From positions 1-19,151 of the forward strand of contig DAOSVX010000007.1 of NCBI GenBank assembly GCA_035379765.1: 19,151 nucleotides of DNA. The letters are read 5' to 3'. This DNA is from DAOSVX01 sp035379765. Its GTDB lineage: Bacteria; Bacillota_I; Bacilli_A; RF39; UBA660. Below are positions 14,351 to 19,151 of this stretch, piece by piece. Made by a program: the position numbers and the translations under genes. How positions within the stretch are numbered: position 1 is the first letter of the stretch; every line of letters starts with the position of its first letter. A model generated the notes under the pieces. The model searched no databases, was not told where the DNA came from, and saw only the letters and a list, made by a program, of their open reading frames with translations.

Positions 14351-15781
14351 TTATAGGAATGCTACAAAACAAACAATAATTAATATAACAACGAATAATC
14401 CAACTAAGAATTTCCAAATATATTTTAACCATTCTTTATAAGGAATATCTAAATAGGCTAGTCCTAACATAAGCATTAAACTTGTTGGAGCAAAGAACTG
14501 AGTAAATCCATAGAAGGCTTGGAAAATTATCATGATAACTGGATTAGCAGTTTCACTACCAAAGGTAGAAGCAAAGTAAGGGATTAAACCTTCAACTGAA
14601 TATCTTAATTCAACATTAAATATTGATGAAATAATGGCTGATAATGACGTTAATAATACTCCACCAAATGAAGTAACACTTTTTACAGCACCCATTATCC
14701 AACTAATTATAGTTGGCATTACAGGATATATAACTGTAAATATACATACTATATAAACCATTAAAACAATCAATATTGGTTTCAACATTTTTTTAGCGCC
14801 TTCACCAAAAGCTTTTAGTAAATCGTCAAATTTAATTTTATAAATACATGCTATTACGCCTATAGCAATTAACATTATCATTTGTAAAGAATACAAATCC
14901 CAAGCTCCAAAAGCATAAGTTGTTCCTAATACATATGAAACAACTGGTACTTCTTTTATTGATAATCCTGTTAACCAAGTATTAAAATTAGCAAATCCTT
15001 CATAAGCAAAAACACTTTCCCAAGGAATGTAAGCAATAATTACATAAACGGCTAATATACCAAGTGTAACAATTAATGGCCATATTTTACTCTTTTCAGT
15101 TTTTTCTGGTAAAGCAAATTTATCGTCTTTAGTTTCATCAACCTTATCTTTACTCTTTAAAGTCTTTTTAATATGCATATAGTTAAAGAAATTAAACAAC
15201 AAATAAGTTACCACGAATAACATTATTTTTGTAAATATTTCGGTATTATATGTAAGACTTAAATAACTATTCATTTCCTCGAGTATCATTGGGCTAAATG
15301 TTGTACCCAAAACACCAATTAAAATACTACCAAATGTTGTTGACAAAGCTGTTAACTTATCCATTTTTAAATTCAATATAATAGTTATTACAAATGGCAC
15401 AAATATTAATAATTGATATACTTCATTACTAATAGATGCTAAAGCCGCAAAAACAAATGAAGCTATTAAAACAAACCAGATTTCTTTTCCTTTCAAAAAT
15501 TTTGTGAACTTTTCTAACAATGTTTGATAGCCGCTAGTTTTTGATAGTATATGATATAGTGCTCCGAGAATAAGTAAAAAAGTAATTATTATTGCAAAAT
15601 AATAAACACTTAATAATGAATCAGTAAAGAAATCATTTAAGCCTATTCTTGTTATTCCTGAAGTAACTATTTCACCACTACTATAACTACCTAGTGGAAT
15701 TAGCCAAGTTAACAAAACAGTTAACAAAATTACAATTCCAACTATCTTAAACAAATCGTTTTTCTTAAAAAACTTTTTCAT
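14351..15781 (-). CDS. YfcC/DcuC-like membrane carrier (ion-transporter superfamily)
   Basis: A 476-residue polytopic membrane protein with roughly 11-13 hydrophobic segments and a charged cytoplasmic loop in the middle (about 205-235, KSKDKVDETKDDKFALPEKTEKSK). The arrangement, the LTWLIPLGSYSSG near the N-terminus, and SNEVYQLLIFVPFVITI and ANPVIMIIFQAFYGFTQFFAPTS segments fit the YfcC family of C4-dicarboxylate/short-chain acyl carriers. The substrate cannot be told from sequence; members are annotated as C4-dicarboxylate or basic-amino-acid carriers with little proof. I chose the ATG at 15781 after AGGAGGAGAAAC; an upstream ATG (15829) would lie inside the lysS terminator. The gene is a single transcription unit with promoter 15829-15801 and terminator 14342-14312. 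Confidence 0.8.
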   Translation of the reverse strand: MKKFFKKNDLFKIVGIVILLTVLLTWLIPLGSYSSGEIVTSGITRIGLNDFFTDSLLSVYYFAIIITFLLILGALYHILSKTSGYQTLLEKFTKFLKGKEIWFVLIASFVFAALASISNEVYQLLIFVPFVITIILNLKMDKLTALSTTFGSILIGVLGTTFSPMILEEMNSYLSLTYNTEIFTKIMLFVVTYLLFNFFNYMHIKKTLKSKDKVDETKDDKFALPEKTEKSKIWPLIVTLGILAVYVIIAYIPWESVFAYEGFANFNTWLTGLSIKEVPVVSYVLGTTYAFGAWDLYSLQMIMLIAIGVIACIYKIKFDDLLKAFGEGAKKMLKPILIVLMVYIVCIFTVIYPVMPTIISWIMGAVKSVTSFGGVLLTSLSAIISSIFNVELRYSVEGLIPYFASTFGSETANPVIMIIFQAFYGFTQFFAPTSLMLMLGLAYLDIPYKEWLKYIWKFLVGLFVVILIIVCFVAFL

Positions 15782-15800
15782 GTTTCTCCTCCTATCATTT

Positions 15801-15829
15801 ATTATATAACTAAAAAAAAGGTTTATCAA
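15801..15829 (-). promoter_or_regulatory. Promoter of the YfcC-type gene, -35 inside the lysS terminator
   Basis: TTGATA (15829-15824), 17-base spacer, consensus TATAAT (15806-15801). The -35 covers the loop and arm of the lysS terminator hairpin, so termination and initiation share the same bases. Predicted leader is about 13 bases. Confidence 0.75.
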
Positions 15830-15838
15830 ACCTTTTTT
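15812..15838 (-). terminator. Rho-independent terminator of lysS
   Basis: Minus-strand AAAAAAGGTTT-GAT-AAACCTTTTTT followed by TT, 17 bases after the lysS stop. Overlaps the next promoter. Confidence 0.88.
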
Positions 15839-15855
15839 GTGTATATTTAGTGAAT

Positions 15856-17325
15856 TTATTCTTTTGGGCGCATTAAAGGAAATAATACTACATCTTTAAT
15901 GTTATCACTACCTGTTAATAATTGTAATAATCTATCTATTCCCATACCCCAACCACTTATTGGTGGCATTCCATATTCCATTGCTTCAATATAATCATAA
16001 TCCATCATCATTGCTTCTTCATCACCTTGTTTTTTTAATTCGCTTTGCTCTAACAATCTTTTTTCTTGCTCTTGGGGATCAACAAGTTCCGAATAAGCAT
16101 TAACTATTTCTTCACCATTCATTATTAATTGAAATCTATCAGTAATAGTTTTATCTTTATCATTAGCTCTAGCCAAAGGAGATAAACTAATAGGATGTTC
16201 AATTAAGAAAACTGGTCCTAACATATTTGGCCTAGCCACTTTTTTATATAATTGATCAACTAGGTTGCCATACCCTAAATCTTTTAAAGGAGTTTCAGAA
16301 TCTAAATCCAATTTTTTTACTTCTATTTCTTTTAATAATTTTTCTTTAGTAGAAAATTCTTTTATATCAATATCGGCATATTTTTTAATTATCTCTCTAA
16401 ATGTTACTCTCTCCCAATTTTGGTTTAAATCTACTTCTTTACCATTAATATTAACAATTAAATTACCAAATAACTTTTCAATAATAGTTTTTAACATTTT
16501 TTCTATAAACACCATATTATCTTCATAATTATAATAGGCTGTATATCCTTCTACCATGGTAAAATCTTGTAAGTGAGAAGCATCCATCCCTTCATTTCTA
16601 AAGCATCTAGCAACTTCATAAACTTTATTAAATCCTCCTACAACTGCTCTCTTTAAATAAGTCTCCGGAGCAATTCTTAAATAAACGCTTTGATCTAAAG
16701 CATTGTGATGAGCTATAAAAGGTTTAGCTAAAGCTCCTGATGGTTTATTATTTAGTATCGGTGTTTCTATTTCAATATAGCCTAAATTATCTAGATAATT
16801 TCTTAATTCTTTAATAAATTTAGAACGAAGTAAAAACCTTTTTCTAGTATCTTCATTCATTATTAAATCAACATATCTATTTCGATAACACAATTCAGTA
16901 TCAGTTAACCCATGAAACTTTTCCGGCATAGGTTTTAAAGCTTTACCTAAAAAAACAAACGAATCAGCTCTTAAAGTTTTTTCTCCAGTATGAGTAGTAA
17001 ATATTTCTCCAGTAGCACCAATAAAATCACCAACATCAAAGAAAGATTTAAACCTTTCGTTTTCTTCTTCTCCAACACAATCTACTTTTATAGATAGCTG
17101 TAATCTTCCTTCAACATCTTGAATAGCTAAAAAAGATAACTTACCCATTTTTCTCATAAAAACAATTCGACCAGCTACACTAACATTTTTAGTACCGTCT
17201 TCTAATAAAGCAGCATCTTTTAATTCATGAGTTATAACAAATTTATCTGGATAAGGATTATATACTTGTTTTATTTCTTCAATCTTATCTCTTCTTATTT
17301 GTTCTTGTTCACTAAATTCTCTCAT
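15856..17325 (-). CDS. lysS: Lysyl-tRNA synthetase (class II)
   Basis: LysRS charges tRNA-Lys. The 489-residue product has an N-terminal OB-fold anticodon domain (about 45-145) and a class II catalytic core. Motif 2 is VARCFRNEGMDASHLQDFT; motif 3 is SGWGMGIDRLLQLLTG, followed by DVVLFPLMRPKE at the C-terminus. These differ from the most common bacterial forms (FRNEGxSxRHNPEFT; GLGIGIDRLVMLLT), so it looks like a less common class II LysRS type. ATG at 17325 follows GGAGTG with good spacing; the GTG three codons upstream lies inside that site. Promoter TTGACT-N17-TATACT and terminator make it monocistronic. The leader is only about 17 bases, so no T-box. Confidence 0.95.
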   Translation of the reverse strand: MREFSEQEQIRRDKIEEIKQVYNPYPDKFVITHELKDAALLEDGTKNVSVAGRIVFMRKMGKLSFLAIQDVEGRLQLSIKVDCVGEEENERFKSFFDVGDFIGATGEIFTTHTGEKTLRADSFVFLGKALKPMPEKFHGLTDTELCYRNRYVDLIMNEDTRKRFLLRSKFIKELRNYLDNLGYIEIETPILNNKPSGALAKPFIAHHNALDQSVYLRIAPETYLKRAVVGGFNKVYEVARCFRNEGMDASHLQDFTMVEGYTAYYNYEDNMVFIEKMLKTIIEKLFGNLIVNINGKEVDLNQNWERVTFREIIKKYADIDIKEFSTKEKLLKEIEVKKLDLDSETPLKDLGYGNLVDQLYKKVARPNMLGPVFLIEHPISLSPLARANDKDKTITDRFQLIMNGEEIVNAYSELVDPQEQEKRLLEQSELKKQGDEEAMMMDYDYIEAMEYGMPPISGWGMGIDRLLQLLTGSDNIKDVVLFPLMRPKE

Positions 17326-17348
17326 TCTAAACACTCCAATGCACTTAA

Positions 17349-17377
17349 AGTATATCTATATAAATTATAAAAGTCAA
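17349..17377 (-). promoter_or_regulatory. Promoter of lysS
   Basis: TTGACT (17377-17372), 17-base spacer, TATACT (17354-17349); nearly consensus. It sits just after a terminator-like hairpin. Confidence 0.8.
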
Positions 17378-17381
17378 TTTT

Positions 17382-17407
17382 AAAAGCTAGCTTTTTGGCT
17401 ACCTTTT
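17382..17407 (-). terminator. Weak terminator-like hairpin upstream of lysS
   Basis: Minus-strand AAAAGGTAGC / GCTAGCTTTT with one G-G mismatch and a 6-base loop, followed by only TTTT. It may be a third barrier between the lipoprotein gene and lysS. No gene is visible in 17408-17531. Confidence 0.45.
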
Positions 17408-17531
17408 AACTAGTTCATAAACTATATAAACTTTTTTAACAACTTAATAAAATAATTTATACTAATAATACATTTATTTTCTTTTTTAGCTAAGTTAACT
17501 AATATTTTCGTTATTTTACTTTCTAAAAAAT

Positions 17532-17557
17532 ATCCTTTACTAATGTAAAAAAAGGAT
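17532..17557 (-). terminator. Second hairpin of a tandem terminator
   Basis: ATCCTTT (17532-17538) and AAAGGAT (17551-17557), with a 12-base loop that can pair further (TTTAC/GTAAA). The minus strand continues ATTTTTT, so it probably backs up the terminator at 17592-17559. Symmetric A/T flanks would also let it work on the plus strand. Confidence 0.6.
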
Positions 17558-17558
17558 T

Positions 17559-17592
17559 AAAAAAATAAGAAAACCTACTCTTGTAAGTTTTC
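17559..17592 (-). terminator. Rho-independent terminator overlapping the lipoprotein stop codon
   Basis: Minus-strand RNA GAAAACUUAC-AAGA-GUAGGUUUUC (10 bp with one U-G pair) followed by UUAUUUUUUU. The 5' arm is made from the last codons of the gene and the 3' arm contains its TAG stop. Confidence 0.85.
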
Positions 17593-18009
17593 TTTTATTA
17601 TTGTTATCGTTATAGAATCATCAACATAACTTAAAGCCACTTCATAATTATCTTTAGTAGCTGTATAAGTTGTTATTGTATCAACTATTTCATCTATATC
17701 ATATTTAAAGCCAGCTTTTTTTAATTCTTTTTTGTACAACTTGTATTCATCATATGTTACATCATCAGCTCCATATATAAAACCTTCTTCGGTATTGCTA
17801 TATATTTTTTCATCTATTCCATAAGTAAATTTAGGAACTTGATCAGTAAATTCATTAGATGGCCATGGATCAAATTCAACTTTTTCAGAGTTTTCATCTT
17901 CTCTTACAACAGTTTCTTCTTCTTTTTGTTCTTTTTCTTTTATATAAGAACACCCAAACGATAAACTTACCAACGCTATTATTAAAGTAAAATAAGCAAT
18001 TTTTTTCAT
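17575..18009 (-). CDS. Predicted lipoprotein, function unknown (DUF6591-like C-terminal domain possible)
   Basis: A 144-residue protein with a lipoprotein signal: KK, hydrophobic IAYFTLIIALVSL, lipobox SFGC with C20. A charged Glu/Lys linker (21-45) follows, then a globular domain from about 46 (DPWPSNEFTDQVPKFTYG... EYKLYKKELKKAGFKYDID). The 'WP.neft.qvP' opening and 'Y..YkkelkkaGF' helix resemble the uncharacterised domain I know as DUF6591, common in gut Firmicutes; this match is from memory. No catalytic residues are apparent. It should be anchored on the outer face of the membrane after Lgt modification. It has its own promoter (18059-18031) and a terminator built into its end. The neighbouring upstream gene also encodes a lipoprotein but is separated by a terminator. 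Confidence 0.8.
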   Translation of the reverse strand: MKKIAYFTLIIALVSLSFGCSYIKEKEQKEEETVVREDENSEKVEFDPWPSNEFTDQVPKFTYGIDEKIYSNTEEGFIYGADDVTYDEYKLYKKELKKAGFKYDIDEIVDTITTYTATKDNYEVALSYVDDSITITIIKENLQE

Positions 18010-18030
18010 TAATAGCTCCCTTCAAGGCGT

Positions 18031-18059
18031 ATTATATAACATTAAATATAAAAAAACAA
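18031..18059 (-). promoter_or_regulatory. Promoter of the 144-residue lipoprotein gene
   Basis: TTGTTT (18059-18054), 17-base spacer, consensus TATAAT (18036-18031), directly following the terminator of the previous unit. The -35 matches only 3 of 6. Confidence 0.55.
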
Positions 18060-18061
18060 AT

Positions 18062-18090
18062 AAAAAAATTGAATGTTATATTCAATTTTT
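18062..18090 (-). terminator. Rho-independent terminator of the zinc-ribbon/lipoprotein unit
   Basis: Minus-strand AAAAATTGAAT / ATTCAATTTTT (11 bp, 5-base loop) with additional Ts. It begins at the stop codon (18092-18090) of the small lipoprotein gene. Confidence 0.87.
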
Positions 18091-18443
18091 TATTTACAAA
18101 CATATCCTTGTTCTTCAAATTGAGTTTTTGCTTCTTCATAACTTAATTTTTCATCATCTTCAATTTCTTGAGTAATTGATATGGTCGCACCATTTAAAAC
18201 ATAATCTGCTTCAGCATCTTCTAAATAGCTATAATAAATGCTTGCAATATCTTCATCGGCAAATGTTGATTTCAATGTTACTTCAGTTGATTCATCATTA
18301 ACAAAAGTAACAATTGCCGTAGCTGTCATATCAACTCCATCTTCATCCTCTGTAAAATCTGCAGTACAAGTAAGTTTCTTTGAACAGCCAGTAAGACCTA
18401 AAACTAGAAAAACAAGTATAAAAGAAATAATTATCTTTTTCAT
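18090..18443 (-). CDS. Predicted small lipoprotein, function unknown
   Basis: A 117-residue protein with a clear lipoprotein signal: MKKIIISFILVFLVLGLTGC, lipobox LTGC with C20. The mature part is acidic and Thr-rich (FTEDEDGVDMTATAIVTFV... EVTLKSTFAD) and ends in SYEEAKTQFEEQGYVCK. Besides C20 there are C26 and C116, which could form a disulfide once exported. The fold looks mostly beta with a C-terminal helix, broadly like small YehR/DUF1307-type lipoproteins, but I cannot assign it. The start is 11 bases after the zinc-ribbon gene, with AAAGG as ribosome site, so both are on one mRNA. A substrate for the Lgt encoded in this window. Confidence 0.85.
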   Translation of the reverse strand: MKKIIISFILVFLVLGLTGCSKKLTCTADFTEDEDGVDMTATAIVTFVNDESTEVTLKSTFADEDIASIYYSYLEDAEADYVLNGATISITQEIEDDEKLSYEEAKTQFEEQGYVCK

Positions 18444-18454
18444 TTTATACCTTT

Positions 18455-19039
18455 CTACTTATAAAAAGCATATTTACCAATAACTGGTAATTCTTTTTCT
18501 TCTCCTCTAGCAGCATTTATTATCCCAATTATTGAAAGAACAGTAGGTACTAACCAAAGGATCCACATTAAAAATATTCCTAAACTACTAGTTGTTTTAT
18601 ATGTATAGTACCAATAATCAACTTTTGTAACAAAAACATTAGCAATTATTAAGTTATTAACTAGTGCAACTGCAAAATAAACAATTGTTACCAACATTCC
18701 TTGTCCAATGTGGAACTTAACATCTTTGTCGTCTTTATGGTCACTTAACATACCAACAATCCATAGTATTCCAAGATAAGATAAGACATTAAAGATCTTG
18801 GTATTAGTATTGCCAACTTTTTTAGTTTCTTTTTCTTTATGTAATGATGTATATTTACCACAATTAGGACAGACCTCTGCTTGTTCACTTATATTGCTTC
18901 CACAATATTCACAAAATTTCTCAGTTTTTACTTTTACTTCTTTTTCAGGAGTTTTCTTTACAGTTTTTTTAACAGAAGCTTTTTTAGTTGTTGTTTTAGG
19001 AGATTTCTTTTGTGATGTTGTTTTTTTAGTTGTTGCCAT
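18455..19039 (-). CDS. Zinc-ribbon membrane protein with basic N-terminal tail (DUF4870-like)
   Basis: The 194-residue protein has three parts. Residues 1-40 are almost only Lys, Thr, Ser and Ala (KKTTSQKKSPKTTTKKASVK), resembling a linker-histone tail. Residues 43-60 form a zinc ribbon, CEYCGSNI-x6-CPNCG (C43, C46, C57, C60). Residues about 82-194 have three hydrophobic helices (83-98, 112-136, 152-176), with HIGQGMLVTIV and GIINAARGEEKELPVIGK, which resemble DUF4870. The zinc ribbon and tail should face the cytoplasm. Function is unknown; zinc-ribbon plus DUF4870 is a recurrent layout in Firmicutes. ATG at 19039 follows AAAGGAGGTAA. It is the first gene of a two-gene unit with the small lipoprotein. 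Confidence 0.85.
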   Translation of the reverse strand: MATTKKTTSQKKSPKTTTKKASVKKTVKKTPEKEVKVKTEKFCEYCGSNISEQAEVCPNCGKYTSLHKEKETKKVGNTNTKIFNVLSYLGILWIVGMLSDHKDDKDVKFHIGQGMLVTIVYFAVALVNNLIIANVFVTKVDYWYYTYKTTSSLGIFLMWILWLVPTVLSIIGIINAARGEEKELPVIGKYAFYK

Positions 19040-19075
19040 AAATCGTTACCTCCTTTCACTTTTTCGTCTATTTAA

Positions 19076-19104
19076 ATTATATCATGTTAAATTTTTGTTG
19101 TAAA
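19076..19104 (-). promoter_or_regulatory. Promoter of the zinc-ribbon/lipoprotein unit
   Basis: TTTACA (19104-19099), 17-base spacer, TATAAT (19081-19076), with TGA just before the -10 (extended). Five of six match at -35. Nothing else is recognisable in 19105-19151. Confidence 0.8.
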
Positions 19105-19151
19105 TTATATATGTTGTATAAAATGTCTAATTATGTCATAATAATTGTGAA

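Noticed and set aside
17408..17531. Possible small gene or RNA upstream of lysS
   Set aside because: No frame with a start and ribosome site, and no tRNA-like or conserved RNA structure seen; it is AT-rich spacer between tandem terminators and the lysS promoter.
17326..17560. Search for a T-box or lysine riboswitch upstream of lysS
   Set aside because: The predicted leader is about 17 bases and no T-box core (AGGGTGGNACCGCG) or L-box is visible upstream.

Overview
This is a low-GC, AT-rich bacterial chromosome segment in which every gene lies on the minus strand, from the 194-residue zinc-ribbon protein at the right edge to a 16S rRNA gene cut off at the left edge. The gene order (uvrA, yvlD-like, lgt, trxB; mrnC, rlmB, sigH, secE, nusG; rplK, rplA, rplJ, rplL), the UPF0374 nucleotidase, Gram-positive-type ribosome binding sites (AGGAGG) and two Bacillus-like lipoproteins point to the Bacilli/Mollicutes side of the Firmicutes. 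An uncultured gut lineage (RF39-like or similar) is my best guess, and that part is inference. Tryptophan codons checked in the sequence are TGG, the long genes read through without in-frame TGA, and trxB ends in TGA, so the standard bacterial code applies.

Layout by transcription, right to left. (1) 19104-18062: promoter, zinc-ribbon/DUF4870-like membrane protein, small lipoprotein, terminator. (2) 18059-17559: promoter, second lipoprotein, terminator. (3) 17377-15812: lysS with its own promoter and terminator. (4) 15829-14312: YfcC-type membrane carrier; the -35 element of its promoter sits inside the lysS terminator hairpin. (5) 14291-7639: a long, tightly packed run uvrA, yvlD-like, lgt, trxB, mrnC, rlmB, sigH, with a possible internal promoter after uvrA. 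(6) 7632-6798: secE-nusG. (7) 6786-4592: a monocistronic 704-residue membrane-anchored surface protein of unknown function. (8) 4572-1978: rplK-rplA-rplJ-rplL with two ribosomal-protein autoregulatory leaders, one for L1 before rplK and one for L10 before rplJ, plus an internal consensus promoter. (9) 1948-1281: ntdp. (10) 1268-1: rRNA promoter, a boxB/boxA-like leader and 16S.

Most of the window is core machinery: translation (16S, L11, L1, L10, L7/L12, LysRS), rRNA maturation (RlmB, Mini-III), transcription (NusG, SigH), secretion and lipoprotein modification (SecE, Lgt), redox (TrxB) and repair (UvrA). Lgt would modify the two lipoproteins encoded here. I found no mobile element, CRISPR array or tRNA. 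The most unusual items are the large surface protein placed between nusG and rplK, an L11 with an acidic C-terminal tail of about 60 residues, a membrane protein with a histone-H1-like basic tail, and several compact promoter/terminator arrangements. No intergenic stretch exceeds about 300 bases.
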